A stretch of DNA of 64,000 nucleotides, taken from Peromyscus leucopus. Lineage: Eukaryota > Chordata > Mammalia > Rodentia > Cricetidae. Position numbers and translations under genes: made by a program. The stretch spans positions 48,294,953-48,358,952 of the forward strand of contig NC_051068.1 of assembly GCF_004664715.2 (NCBI RefSeq), in the 5' to 3' direction. The notes below the pieces were generated by a model, which worked only from the letters and a program-made list of their open reading frames with translations, did not search any database and was not told the origin of the DNA. This document shows positions 10,961 to 22,809 of the stretch, piece by piece. The number at the start of each line of letters is the position of its first letter. Position 1 is the stretch's first letter.

Positions 10961-10988
<28 letters not shown>
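10812..10988 (+). mobile_element. Young full-length B1 SINE
   Basis: Starts GGCCGGGTGGTGGTGGCGCA, has A and B box regions, AAAGGCGCAAAGCTACACAG and an A tail of over 20 bases. GTAATGAATTA flanks it exactly (10801-10811 and 10989-10999). Intact CpGs and perfect duplications point to a recent insertion. Confidence 0.96.
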
Positions 10989-10992
<4 letters not shown>

Positions 10993-11188
10993 TGAATTAA
11001 TTTGTTTCAAGACAGGATAATGTTCTGGCTATATAACCTATAGTTACAGCTTACTGCTTTTATCTAGGTCTATAGTAAGAAAGTACTAGAATTAGGTAAG
11101 GAAAAACGTTCAGTGTAGTGAGCCAAAGTGGCTCACAAAGGCCATTCATTCTATTGTCTAAGAAGTTCTAGTAAATTCAAGAAGAAAA

Positions 11189-11375
11189 GCCAGGTGGAGT
11201 GGTGGTGGCGCATGCCTTTAATCCAAGCACTCAGGAGGCAGAGGCAGGAGGATCTGAGTGTGAGGCCAGCCTGGGCTACAGAATTGAGTTCCAAAACAGC
11301 CAGGGCTACACAGAGAAACTCCGTCTGGAAAAGAAACCAACCAAATAAACAAACAAAAAAACAAAAAACAGAAAG
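11189..11375 (+). mobile_element. B1 SINE
   Basis: GCCAGGTGGAGTGGTGGTGG head, GGAGGCAGAGGCAGGAGGAT, AGGCCAGCCTGGGCTACAG and GCCAGGGCTACACAGAGAAA, ending in an A/CAAA-rich tail. The 112-residue frame across it is spurious. Confidence 0.92.
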
Positions 11376-11459
11376 AAACAATCAGGGGAGACTTTTCAAT
11401 CCTGGTAACCACACCTCTCTACTCCACACAGGGCACTGCACTGTTTTTGATATCACAAA

Positions 11460-11823
11460 CATTTAGGTAGTATATGATTTATGTCTTGTCTGAGACTTTT
11501 TTTCATGAATTTTACTGAATAATAGGTGAAGTAAAATTCCAGTTTATCCATGTTAGTTTGTGGCAAATTCCAATCATGAATAAATTCTTTTTAAGGAAGG
11601 AGAAGAAATTATCTTCAACAAGAGGTCCCTAAAAAATGTTGTCCCAGCATTTGGAGGGTGAGGGGGGTGAGAAGTGAAATATTCTTTGAAGAGAGCTTTT
11701 CTTTTTTTTAATTACAGGTAATGATAGTAAATTTCAAATTTGCTTATCTTTATTTTACTTTAAGGAAGTAAATTAAATTTTATGAAATAGAAAAAGAGAT
11801 GCTGAGGTTCAAAATATCAGATA

Positions 11824-11825
<2 letters not shown>
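11460..11825. other. Intergenic DNA, nothing recognised
   Basis: AT-rich; no gene or repeat identified. Confidence 0.5.

Positions 11826-11890
<65 letters not shown>
11826..11890. repeat. (AG)n microsatellite
   Basis: About 32 AG units. It produces a spurious Arg/Glu-alternating open frame. Confidence 0.97.
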
Positions 11891-11892
<2 letters not shown>

Positions 11893-11942
11893 AAACAAAA
11901 GCTGGTCAAAAACCTGGTTTAATACTAGCTTTAAAACCAAGG

Positions 11943-12082
11943 GCAAAACTTTGCAAGCCACCTTACACCTGTAATTCCAGCACTTGGGAGGCTGAGGCAG
12001 GAGAATTAGCCAGTGTGGGCTACACAGTGAATTTTAGACCAGGCTGGGCTACAGAGTGAGACTCTATTTCAAAAACAATAAC
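11943..12082 (+). mobile_element. Old B1 SINE
   Basis: CACCTGTAATTCCAGCAC, TTGGGAGGCTGAGGCAGGAG, GGCTACACAGTGAATTTTAG and GGGCTACAGAGTGAGACTCT match an old B1 with the internal duplication. Confidence 0.8.
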
Positions 12083-12084
12083 AG

Positions 12085-12240
12085 AGCTGGCAAGATGACC
12101 CAGTGGATAAAATGTGCTTCATGAGCCTGATGAGTTTGATAGCAGGATCCCACCATGGAATGAGTGGGATCCCATACATACCTGCCATGACACACATGTG
12201 TGCACACATACTGACAACAATAATTTTTTTAAAAAAATAA
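12085..12240 (+). mobile_element. tRNA-derived SINE (B3/B4-related)
   Basis: GAGCTGGCAAGATGACCCAG (A box region), GCCTGATGAGTTTGATAG (B box region), CTGCCATGACACACATGTG and an A-rich end. It follows the preceding B1 directly. Confidence 0.7.
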
Positions 12241-12244
12241 ACAG

Positions 12245-13110
12245 AAGCAAAATAATGATGGGGATGTGGATTATCAGCTCATTAGATACTCTCAGAAGCC
12301 TGAGGAGAGGGACATTTGGTCTAAGAGTTGATTGATGAGTGATGTCAATGAGAGAATGTGATAAGTTTGGTTTTTGAACAAAGTCTGTAAGTGTTGTCAA
12401 ATTCTGTGGTTGATTTGCCAGCTGGCAGAGGAATATGTCACTTACACGGTATGAAAAACTTGAGACAATATGACACTGGAGATAGAAATCTAGAAATAAT
12501 GGCAAATGGAGTAAGAGCTGGAGAAGCAGCTCTCTTATGTCCTGCTTTGTTACAGATTTTTGTTGTTGTTCATTGACCCCTGTTAGATTGGAACCTTCAC
12601 AGAGAATTTATGTTAGATAAAGATAGCTAAGCACAAGAGGAGAACTGATATCTGGGAAGAATGGTCTAGTGAGAAAAACATTGGACAAGAATGAGAGGCA
12701 GCCAGAGTCACAACACAGAGAAGGAAGACAGACCATTGCATAGGGGAGTACATAACAACGTAAGTTTCATAAATAACAACACAAATAGAAATGGTAGATC
12801 CTACAGAAAAGCCAAGAATGATGTGAATTTTAAGGGAGCCATTGGTTTGTTAAAAATCCCACAATTTTATATTTTCCATACTTAAACTCAGCCAGCAGCA
12901 GACTCAGACTGGAGTAGAAGGAGTCCATTGCTGACACTATAAAGCAAAGACGTCCTCTTTGGTTGTTTGAGAAAAATAATTTTTGGAGTGAAAGTAAATG
13001 AAGAGAAATACCTTTAGAAACTAACTCTGGCATTCTTCTATGTAGACAAAGAAATGTCTTGGTTCATTTTAATGTTTATTTGTAATATTTCCCAATGTTT
13101 TATATATTTT
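12245..13110. other. Intergenic DNA, nothing recognised
   Basis: No gene. Short frames here have no family resemblance. Confidence 0.5.
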
Positions 13111-13113
13111 AAA

Positions 13114-13114
<1 letters not shown>

Positions 13115-13154
<40 letters not shown>
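13115..13154. repeat. (GT)n microsatellite
   Basis: About 20 GT units. Confidence 0.95.
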
Positions 13155-13155
<1 letters not shown>

Positions 13156-13321
13156 CTTTTCTTCCCAAACTTCTGACTTCTGTGGTAAGCCTTTAGGGTG
13201 CGGAAGCAAGTCCAGGGTAATTGGTCTTAACCAATTGGTCTTGTTAGTGTGTGGCAGAGCTGTGTCTGGACATGAGAACTGCAGACCTCTGTCCTGACCA
13301 TTCTTCAAAATGGTTGTGATA

Positions 13322-13573
13322 TTTTAAAGAAAATTTATTTTATTTTGTGTGTATGAATGCTTGGCCCGGCATGTATTTATGTATATCACATGGGTATCTA
13401 GTGCTCATACAGGTCATAAGAGTGCTTTAGACCCCCTTGAGCTGGAGTTACAGACAGCAGTGAGAAGCCACATGGGAAACTGAACTAAGAACTGAACAGA
13501 GCTAAGAACTGAACCCAGGTCCTCTGGGAAAGCAGCCAGTGCTCTTAAGTGCTGAGCCATCCCTGCAGCTTCT
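13322..13573 (-). mobile_element. B3 SINE, antisense
   Basis: GAGCTGGAGTTACAGACAGC, GAACCCAGGTCCTCTGG and AGTGCTCTTAAGTGCTGAGC are the antisense B3 body and head. AGCTAAGAACTGAAC is duplicated locally near 13483-13513. Confidence 0.85.
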
Positions 13574-13792
13574 GCTGTGATACATCAATTGCAGGACAGG
13601 TGAGTTAGAAAAACAACACTGTTGACTTAATACATGAAGAGATTAAAGTAGCAACAACTAGTGCTTGTTGGAAGAAATGGCTGCATATGTCCCACCGTTC
13701 AAAAGATTATGGATGACAACTATGGACACACCAAACTGGATGGGGAAATTCTACAAGCCTCAACCCTACACAAAAAACTGTAGGTCACCCAG

Positions 13793-14029
13793 TGTAGGAG
13801 GACAGGCCCATAGGGTTGAGGAATTGTCTCAGACCAGTTGCCAAGACATGCACATAGTGTACTCCTTAAGAACCAATCTGGAGTCTGCTGGGAGGAGGGT
13901 ATATAAGACCTTCCCTGTTACTGAATAAATGAGTTCGTAATTTGCTTTCAACAGTCTCCCAGTGTCTGTGACATTGATGCTGCACCTTCTCACCCCCTCC
14001 CCAAGAGAGCCGTTAGAATTCAAGCAACA
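13793..14029 (+). mobile_element. Solo LTR, class II (ERVK-like)
   Basis: A 237-bp unit beginning TGTAGG and ending GCAACA, flanked by exact ACCCAG on both sides (13787-13792, 14030-14035). It carries TATATAAG at 13900-13907 and AATAAA at 13924-13929, so R would be very short. A 6-bp duplication is typical of class II ERVs. No internal or coding retroviral sequence remains. Confidence 0.85.
13900..13907 (+). promoter_or_regulatory. TATA box of the solo LTR
   Basis: TATATAAG lies about 25 bases upstream of the expected start and close to the AATAAA at 13924, the usual U3/R arrangement. Current activity is unknown. Confidence 0.6.
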
Positions 14030-14304
14030 ACCCAGGAAGGCTGAGAGCAAGAGACCTGGTCTTCCTTAGGGTAGAGCACCACTTGGTTGTCCAGTCCAAA
14101 ACAGCCCCGAAAAAGTAACAATATATGGACTGAACAGGTTATAGTTAAAATTATATATGTATATACATATATGTACCCAATAACAAATAGTGAAAAAGGA
14201 GGCCATGCATTTAAAGGAGAGTGGGGAGGAGTATATGGGACAGTTTGGAGGAAAGGGAAGAGAGAAGAGTTGTAATTATATTAATCTCAAAAACAAATGC
14301 TGTG

Positions 14305-15980
14305 TTCTGTCACCTGTTTTGTATATCTTTGTTTTTTTCCATCTCCTAGCTTGGTCCCCTTCCCCTTCTGTTAGAAACACTGTCCATTTCTATAATTAGA
14401 TTTCCACTTTACAAGTCAGAAGCTAGAAACACCAAGTAGTTCAAGATTTGCAGCTGCTAAAGGCAAAAACTCACCAATGCTTGTGATTGCCTAGACAAAT
14501 CAAACTTTCTCATGTTAAATCTCATTAACAAGATGAGGTCTTAATAAAACCAATGAACAAATCCACTGTTGATCTGTCAACAATGGGAAGGATACTTAGG
14601 TGTTTGACATTATAAGGAGTTAAAGAGACAACTATTTTAGGAAAATTCAATTTTAGGAATGTTACTTCACCAAATAGTCTATTCTATTGTCTTGCTTATT
14701 TGTTTATTTGTCTATTATTTATTGTTCTTACAAGTAAATTATAATGCCATTGATCTCAAATGCCTGATATGTGTTTGGCTTACCCACCATCTGCTTCTGT
14801 TTGATGAGCTCATCAATGATGTGCTTCAACTGTACTTTCAGGAAACTTATAAATGACTATGGTTCTCAAGACTGTTAGCCACTTGTATTTAGTTGAACTT
14901 AGAACACACAACCAAGATTGTTTATTATCTCTTCTACCACATTTGGTTAACCACTTTTGAAATGAAAAGATCCATGAACTAATTTATTCACATGTTGTTT
15001 ATATTATTTTCTCACCTAGAGAATAACTTTCAACAATATAAACATATTATAGAAGTAAATGTGTCCATTTGTCAAATATTTATAGTCACAGTAAGTTATA
15101 GAAGAGCATTATTAAAATTTCTATAGAACAGAACCTTTCAAGGCAAATAAATAATACCAATGAAAATATACCAATTAGATAATGTCATGTCTTGAGCTAA
15201 TATATTCCAATATCTACTTCGATCGGCCTTTATATTAGCTTACGATTTAAAGTGCTCATTCATTACTTGAAAAATAATAGGGTATTATAATTGTCATATA
15301 GACAGAAACACTGTAATTCAGTACTTCTGGGAGTTATTTTACTTTCTCTTTTCTTTCCAGCATAACAGTCATTGCACAGTCCTCCAAAATTTGTTTCTGC
15401 TCCACAGATGAGTTTAGCTTAAAAGTAGAAATTCCCTGTGTCTTAATTTTGTATTCCTTTTATTATAGGCAGAAATGAATCTCTAGTAATAAAATATATA
15501 GTATGGTAGAATGATGGACTATCTCACATTTTATAAAGATATTCCCACATTGGGTAGACACTGACATGTACATAGTTTGGTATTGTTTGATTTTTGGGAG
15601 AGGTATACAGTAATGCATTAATGAAACAACTTCTACTCCAGAAGTCTGGAGAAGAACCAATAAGGTTATTTTAATCTTTAAAGCAATTGTAGGGGCTGGA
15701 TCACCAGACCTAAAATCTGTAGAGCTGGCATTGAAAAAGAAAGATGATGAGAAAGCAGGCCAGATTCCTTGAGCATGAGTTGAGGTTTGATAACTCCATC
15801 AGTTCTGAGGTCTATGAACAGTTACTTGTTACAACTGCACTGCTTTTCAAATACATTACCTTGCCTATTTATATATTTTTATTATGCCTTTTCATAATAG
15901 TGAATCTAGTAGTAATTTATAGGCTTTAACATATGATTCTGTAGCAGCATATTATGCCTACTTAAAAAGTAGAGTAAACC
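14305..15980. other. Intergenic DNA, nothing recognised
   Basis: About 1.7 kb of AT-rich sequence with no gene, SINE or LTR I can support. Confidence 0.5.
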
Positions 15981-15984
15981 CATA

Positions 15985-16935
15985 CCTAACACTCAGGTGA
16001 CCAAAAACCTGAGACTAAGCCCAGGGACCTAAGGTTAAAATCAAATATCCAAATACTGCTCAATAAAATGACTCCTAATAACATTGCACTCTCTCAGTCA
16101 TGATCAGAGAAACTTCCTCCTGCAGCAGATGGAAATAATACAGAGAATCCACAGCCAGACAATATGCAGAGTGAGAGACCTTGAAACACTCTGCCCTAAA
16201 TAGAATATCTTCATAAATCCCTCCCTTAGAGTTCAAGGAACCCCATGGAAGAGGAGGCAGAAAGAGTGTAAGAGCTGGGCAATCGGCAATTGTATACACT
16301 TTTAATCCCAGCACTCAGGAGGCAGAGCCAGGCAGATCTCTGTGAGTTCGAGGCCAGGCTGGTCTACAGAGCAAGGTCCAGGACAGACACCAAAACTACA
16401 CAGAGAAACCTTCTCTCAGAAAAAACAAAAAACAAAAAACAAAAAAAACAAAACAAAGCAAAAATAGTGTAAGAGTGTAAGAGCTGGGGGGAAAGGAGTA
16501 AACCAAGGAATCAAGGCCCTCAAAATAAACATAATTAAAGCTCATATGAATTCACAGAGACTAAGGCAACATGCACAGTACCTTCATGGGTCCTTTGGGT
16601 ATATATTATAGCTTGGTGTCTTTTTTTTTTATCTCTGAGTGTGCAAATGAGTGAGTCTCTGATTCTTGTGACTTCTCTTGTTCTCTTTGTCCTTTTTCCT
16701 TCTGTTGGTTTGTTTTGTCCTATTCCAATTGTTAATGTTGCCTTGTAATATCTCATATTATTTTATTTTATTATTATCCCTTAGAAACTCATTTGTTTTC
16801 TAATGAGAGACAGAAATGGGGTATACCTGGGTATGAGGGGAGATAGTGAGGACCTGGGAGGAGTAGAGGGAGGGGAAACCATAATCAAGATATATCATGT
16901 AAGAAAAACAAATCTGTCTTTAATATAAGGAAAAA
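15985..16935 (+). mobile_element. L1 3'UTR (rodent), split by B1
   Basis: CTGAGACTAAGCCCAGGGAC, CTCTCAGTCATGATCAGAG and ATGGAAGAGGAGGCAGAAAG are followed by the B1. It continues with CTCATATGAATTCACAGAG, GAGTGTGCAAATGAGTGAG and TAATCAAGATATATCATGTA to the tail. The same 3'UTR family recurs at 58080. Confidence 0.85.
16274..16470 (+). mobile_element. B1 SINE nested in L1 3'UTR
   Basis: CTTTTAATCCCAGCACTCAG, GTGAGTTCGAGGCCAGGCTG, CAAAACTACACAGAGAAACC and an (AAAAC)n tail. AAGAGTGTAAGAGCTGGG occurs at 16262-16279 and 16471-16488 as the target-site duplication. The 5' 20 bases of B1 are degraded. Confidence 0.9.
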
Positions 16936-16939
16936 AAGA

Positions 16940-18505
16940 GTAAATACATTAGTGATATTAAATTTTTGGTAGAAAGCTTCTATCAAAACATGGCTCTGTA
17001 TGTTTGTTATTCTGGATGTTATTACAAGTGGATTCTATTCTGGCCTGTCCAGAAGAAAGATCACTAAAGTCCTTGATGGAGTGATAGTTTGAATGGTGGG
17101 CAATGGTGGCAGACACATTTGTACAGGACTGGCACAAAGACTTGGCTCTGCTGTCAAGGCTTCCTCCTCCTTTGCTTTCTTTTCCTTGACTTAGTCATAG
17201 CAAACGCATTAGTTATGAAGTGGTGCTGTAAAAGTTAAAATGTCAAGATGCTTTCAAAGCTCTAAAGAATTGAAACAACTAGTACTTAAAATGAGAGAAA
17301 GAGAAGCTTCCAGAAAATAAAAAAATATCAATTTTGAGGTTAAAAGCAAACTCATTTCTCTTTTAAGTTCAAGTCATGTTCAAATGCTTTGACTTTAACT
17401 TTCAGCTTAAAGATTTATTCATTTCTATTTCATTTATTAGCACATGGAAAATGTGAAAATAGTTGAAGTGGGAGACTCCAGGATAATACTAGATGTGACT
17501 AGACAAAAAGCATTTCTGATTACAAATTTATTTAGCCTGATCAAATTAATAAAGGAATGCTTTCATATTAGTATTTCTGCTGTGAAACTAAGAAATCCTT
17601 TGAAATTAAAATTTCAAAAGCACATTAAGAAATACATTATTTTCTATGCAATATCTTTTTCTATGCTTGAAGAAAAATCTAGATGATTGCTAATCTAGCA
17701 GGTCACCAAAGTTGATAAAACTAAAGGATGATTCATAATGTATATTTATATGTAAAACGATGACACACACCATTTCAGGTTCTTGTAAAATGAGTTTCAA
17801 TAAGACAGTGATATTAATCTTTATATGTTTTGAGTGAGGTGGTCCAAAATCTATTTGAAAATATGAATGCTTCCAAATTACTTATTTTCACATATGTGTT
17901 TAGGGGTTCCATCCTGGGCATTCATTACACCTACTATTTAGCACCCAAAGAAGGACAGTCCTGGCTACAATGCTGTCTAAGAAGTAATGTTTCCAAAGAA
18001 AGAAATAAGTCATCTATAAGAAGCTTTGAAAATACTTTCTATGAATTAAATTAAAACTGATAAACTTTTGTGGTAGACTCTTACTTAACAAGAAGCATGC
18101 TAAGCTATGGCAATCAAAGATAATTGTAACTCAGACAATTCTAAGGATCCCTTAGTCAAATAAGGAAGCAAAAATGTATCCAGAAATATTGCAGTGATGT
18201 GTGGTTAATCTACAATATGAGACAAAGAGAGCCTTTAAGAAAAGTTGAGATGGGCAGCAGAGGAGATTTGAACAGTGAAGCAGGTTCCTTATATAATCAC
18301 CACTGTTCCTTATAGTACTGCATACTTGTACTGATGGGACCCATGTGTGCTAGACAGAAAGTCTGTATCTTAAGTATGAACACTTTGTGCCTTGTGTGGG
18401 ACTTAAGATTCTTTGATGCATAGATTTGCATCTGATTAGTGGCGGTTTCAGTTGATAAGCAGTGATCTCATATAATAGATTCCTTTAATTCATTGTTTCT
18501 TCAAA
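16940..18505. other. Intergenic DNA, nothing recognised
   Basis: AT-rich unique sequence. Frames of 74-80 residues have no recognisable domains. Confidence 0.5.
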
Positions 18506-18554
18506 GCAATGAAAAAAAAAAAAAAAAAAACAAACAGATAAAATCCACAATCTA

Positions 18555-18873
18555 ACCCAGTACTTCAGTGCACCTATTTTGGTAAAAGGTGAAAGAAGAA
18601 TACAATCTGAAGGAAATGGGATATGGCAGCATGCAGGCAGACCTGGTTTGGAGAAGGAGCTGAGAGTCCTACATTTTGATCTGCAGGCAAAAGAAGGAGA
18701 CTGTGTGCCACAGTGGGTGTAGCTTGAGCATATGAGAACCCAAAGCCCACCCCCATAGTGACACTCTTCCTCAAACAAAGCAACACCTCCTAACAGTGAT
18801 ATTCCCTATGATCCAAGCATTCAAACATGAGTCTATGGGGGTCATCCCTACCTATTCAAACCACCACAGTAAC
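18555..18873 (-). mobile_element. ERVL/MaLR-type LTR, antisense
   Basis: Antisense order: GGCAGCATGCAGGCAGACC, TTTTGATCTGCAGGCAA, GTGTGCCACAGTGGGTGTAG, AACACCTCCTAACAGTGATA, CAAGCATTCAAACATGAGTC and ATTCAAACCACCACAG. The terminal TTCAAACCA..ACA is the reversed TGTGGTGGTTTGAAT start of a rodent MaLR-like LTR. Confidence 0.7.
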
Positions 18874-19144
18874 CAGTAACATTACCCCAGACCCCACTGA
18901 TCAACAATACAAAAGTTTGTAACCTATTCCAGGTATTGAGAATTTTAATTGGTAGCATATGATGTCTAGCTGTGTTGTAAACCTCCCCTCCTCCATTATA
19001 AGGTAAGTCCATTTAAACTCTGTTTATATATGTAGAAATTCTAGGAAGTTTCTACAATAGATGTCCATAAAGGTGATATAGCCTTTATTTCTCCATAATA
19101 GCATTGAAAATAGCTTTAATATTTATTTTTGAAGTATGTATCAT

Positions 19145-19325
19145 GTCTGTCTCTGTCTATGACACTTGCATGCAGGTGCCCATGGAGTACAAAAGAAAAG
19201 TATCTGGTCCCTGGAAACTAAAGCTATAGTTTGTTGGGACATGGGTTCTAGGAAGAGAATTATAGTTCACTCTGAAGTACCAGAGAGTGTTCTTAACTGG
19301 TAAGTTACACCTCTAGTACCAATTA
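19145..19325 (-). mobile_element. Degraded B3 SINE, antisense
   Basis: CATGCAGGTGCCCATGGAG, ATCTGGTCCCTGGAAACTA, GGACATGGGTTCTAGGAA and GTGTTCTTAACTGGTAAG follow antisense B3 with many changes. Confidence 0.55.
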
Positions 19326-19329
19326 TTAA

Positions 19330-20135
19330 TATTTATGTTGAACTTTATTTTATGTCATTAAGGTTTTATTGAAATGTGTAGATTGTGCTGTTCTTGTTTC
19401 AGCTTTCCATACTATAATGATGTGTATGAGGCAATTAACTTTCAAAAAGAAAAATTGATTTTGGGCCATGGTTCTCAAAGTCCAAAAGCAGGTGGCACTA
19501 TTGCTATGGACCTCTGGCAAGGGTGACACATTATGGTGGGGGCTTGTGACATAGCCAAACTTTGATATCATAAGCCAGGAGGCGAAGAAGAACAGTAGAA
19601 TATCATCACCCTCTTGAAGGCTAGAGCACCCTTCAGTGAGTCCCACACTCTAAAGCTCTATCTAATAGAGCTATACTAAGTCTTGAGTCTTTAACTTACG
19701 GGTTTTTAGGAGCCATTCTGTCTTTAAAGTTGAGCCATGCTCTGAGATTTATTTTGCATTTTATACCCTTTATCTTTGAGCCCATTAAAAGCACTCCAAG
19801 AATCCCCTGATTAATTATGGGCTCAAGTAGAGACCATGGTCCTGTTTTGTAGTTAAGTCTTCTGAGGCTTTAGTGGTAGGAAATTTTGCCGAGGGTATGA
19901 AGCTTGCCAGGGGTATCATTGTAATTTGACATCAGTCTGTCTTTTCCAAAGTTCCATGAAGTGATTTCCTCACAGAAAACTAACTCAAAAAGTAGAGATA
20001 CACTGGCTTTATTTAAGATGATTATTAATAAGAAAACACATTTCTTTCCAACTCTGTGTGGGGAAATTGTTCTATAACAATCAGTTTTAACTAGCATTAA
20101 ATTTGAAAATAATTGTTAGCTCCATTTCTAGGAGA
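19330..20135. other. Intergenic DNA; possible LTR remnant at 19360-19670
   Basis: ATGGTGGGGGCTTGTGACAT and CCTCTTGAAGGCTAGAGCA faintly resemble antisense MaLR LTR sequence, but I cannot place them with confidence. The rest is unassigned. Confidence 0.35.
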
Positions 20136-20139
20136 AGTA

Positions 20140-20400
20140 TCACACTGATTTTTGTTAAACCTGGCATTTAGCACAGCTCACATGCAATTGTGTGATATAT
20201 TATTATTATGCAGCTCAACTTCAACTGTGCATAAAGCGGTTTCCTTCCCGCGGCATCTGACAAGGTCGGCTTCTGTATGGAAGGTTCGTTTCTTCTATTC
20301 AGGAGACATGCACCTGCTGCTGTATAAATTGTTTAACACAGCCCTCTGTGTTGAATATAAAGGCGGCTGTATACTTGGTAGTCTAATGTGATTTTTGAAA
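20140..20400. promoter_or_regulatory. Candidate conserved enhancer-like block
   Basis: Repeat-free sequence with clustered CpGs in a CpG-poor setting (AAGCGGTTTCC, CCCGCGGCATC, AAGGTCGGC, GGTTCGTTTC). It also has an E-box-like CACCTG, ATTATTATTATG, and TATAAATTG and ATATAAAGG cores. A 79-residue frame crosses it but has no family resemblance. I infer constraint from CpG retention only. Confidence 0.4.
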
Positions 20401-20404
20401 ACAG

Positions 20405-22080
20405 TAATTTTGAAATACAAAGTGTTCTCTAGAGGGATGAAACTTCAGTGGACTGGACCCGTGATGCCTGCAACAAGGAAAGTCAGGCATGTGGTGGACA
20501 TCTGTCGTTTTTGTCTGATGAACATTCACTCTCCATTCTTTTCACAAAAATGATCTGACTTCCTCTGGGGAATCCTTTATTCTCCATTCTAAATTACTCT
20601 GTTTTGGTTTAAATTCAAGTCACATCTTCCAAACATTTTCAATAAATGCCATTCCTAGGGATTTCTCGGCCACTGTCAGGACACGGAAGATCATGTCCTG
20701 GTGGGATGTCCAGTCCAGAGAGAGGATACAACTCCACATACCTCTATATAATATAACGTCACACATATAGGAAACTGTTCCTGAGCTAGGAACTGATTCA
20801 GAAACAAGACACAGAGACATGTTGACAACATCTTCACATAGCCCTATTATTTGCTTGTATCTGAAACCAGCTTATGTCTTACTCTAAGAGTACCTTTGTG
20901 TTAAGTCAGCTTTTGCTGATTTTTTTCTACTTGTTAATAAAAGAAGTGTTTTTCACCATGGTTTGTGAGATGACTGTTCTTATTCCTAGATATCTTGGTG
21001 AGTAAGAAATAGCAAGACTACATTTTTCAGAGACCATTTTTATAGTCTGTAATTAAGTAGCTTTGGGTTCTAGTTAATATTGGATATACCAGCACCTACC
21101 TGTCTCGCCAAGGGAAAACATCCTCTGCTGACTGTGTACTATTTCTGGAGATGCCTTAGAGATAATATCAATCTTTTGTGTGAAGAAGGTAGATGCCTGT
21201 TTCTACAGTAAGTGAAAAGTCTTTTGTGTTTCTTATCTAACTCATTTATTCACTAGCTTTTGAACTCTTAAAATATTAGAATATCCACAATTATACAAAA
21301 TGTTTGATGTACATAGTCTATACCCATTGAACCCTCTGTCAGTCTGTCTGTCTATGGCTGATGTTATGTGCTACTCCATTGTTTGCAATGCTTTTCATAC
21401 ACATCATCAGGGAAAATTCCCACAATGACCTAGTGGTTTGTGGATAAATATTTTTGTTTGTTTTTTGCTTTGTGACTTGTTTTGTGCTTGGTGGATGATT
21501 CTGGGAGAGGTAAATGGACAGTGAGGATAGTTTGATCAAAATACATTTTTTTTGTGTGTGTGAAACTTCTAGAGAATAAATTTTAAATGTCTTAAAAATG
21601 GAGTAGGCTAAAAGAGCCAATCATAGGAAGAAAATTTCTAAACTGAGTAAGACACAGCAAAATCACAGAGAAAAGAATGAGCCTCTAAGTAATAGGTTTG
21701 AGACACAATGGTTTTAAGAAGATAGTTATCTCTTTTAAAATCACATTTCTTAATATATAAGGTAGAGGCTAGCAAATTTTACCACATTAAATAATTCTGC
21801 ATGAAGTTAATGCTATAAACAAATGATAGCAAAACAACAAAAATGCCACTTACTGGAAGATATTTGCAGTATAGTGAGAGAAGAATAGTAGTTCCAGTAC
21901 AGGCATAATGTCTAAAAGCCAAAAAAGATAAACATCACAATGTGAAAAAAACAGATACTGAAACAGAATTTCACAAATGAGAAGAGACAATGAAGGTCAA
22001 TAAATATTAGCAATGTTCAACTTTCTGGATAATAGGGGGATTGGAAATAAGCAACATATATGGAAAAGATACATTTGAAA
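20405..22080. other. Intergenic DNA, nothing recognised
   Basis: No gene or repeat I can support; TCTGTCTGTCTAT short repeat near 21340. Confidence 0.5.
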
Positions 22081-22084
22081 TAAA

Positions 22085-22800
22085 TTCTGCCTTGCAATTG
22101 TAAATCCGACCCTCTCCCTGGACGTCTGACAGAAGCAGCTTGGGAAGAAGACAGGAAATGTTTCTACACCAGCTTGTGGTCACAGGTTCACTCTTGATGT
22201 CTCAAAGGAGTCCTCTCACAGCTTGGTGTGTGGAGAAGCCCTAGGTTATGTAAAGGTTGCTTTGGCTTTGATGGAATTTGAATCAAGATTGCAGTCATTA
22301 TGCCTTCCAACAGAAGACCACAGCCCTTCCTGGGGCTTCTTAGATGTACCTCCCACTCAAGGAAATCTATCAGATAAGCTCACAGGGACTCTCTGCCTAC
22401 ACTCTCTCTGAAGAGGCTTCTCCCAAACAGGGTCATTTTGTCCTTCTGAGTAGCCCCAGAGACCTTGTTGGCTACTAGAATTTGTTGTCTTCTCTTAAAA
22501 GGATGGCAGGATACTGAATTCTGGGAGAAGGTATCTCTGTCTGAAATTTCAGGCCTGGGACTCAGATCTGGTGCAGAAGTCTAGGCTTCACACTGAGAGG
22601 AGCTGTCTTATGCTGCAGAAGGCAATAATCAAAATATCCCAGGGAGCTGTAAAGGCTTGAAGGAGGTGGCTGCTCTCTTTGTGGTTCCCCCTGAGAAGTA
22701 AGAAGCCAGAGCTGGCTCTAATTCTTTCTGGTGGTTTGGCAAATGTCTATGTACAGCCAATCTAACTCTAGAACCTGCTGAGAATATTTCCATAAAGCCT
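22085..22800. other. Unclassified GC-richer block
   Basis: About 700 bases of higher GC than both flanks, without CpG clustering and without a SINE or L1 signature. It resembles the internal part of an old LTR element or a DNA transposon, but I match no family. A 62-residue plus frame at 22223 has no domain. Confidence 0.3.
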
Positions 22801-22809
22801 TAGAGGTGA

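Larger units (their letters stand above)
13640..14300 (+). mobile_element. Lx-type L1 3'UTR, split by an LTR
   Basis: GCCTCAACCCTACACAAAA and AACTGTAGGTCACCCAG end at 13792. The Lx sequence resumes at 14036 with GAAGGCTGAGAGC, GTCTTCC, CACTTGGTTG, ACAGCCCC and the 3' end GGAGAGTGGGGAGGAGTATA. Joining the two halves restores the Lx order seen antisense at 53665-54345. The left limit is uncertain. Confidence 0.75.

Noticed and set aside
13666..14029. Longer LTR starting at TGTTGG (13666)
   Set aside because: Bases 13740-13792 match Lx 3'UTR, and only the shorter unit has matching ACCCAG flanks.
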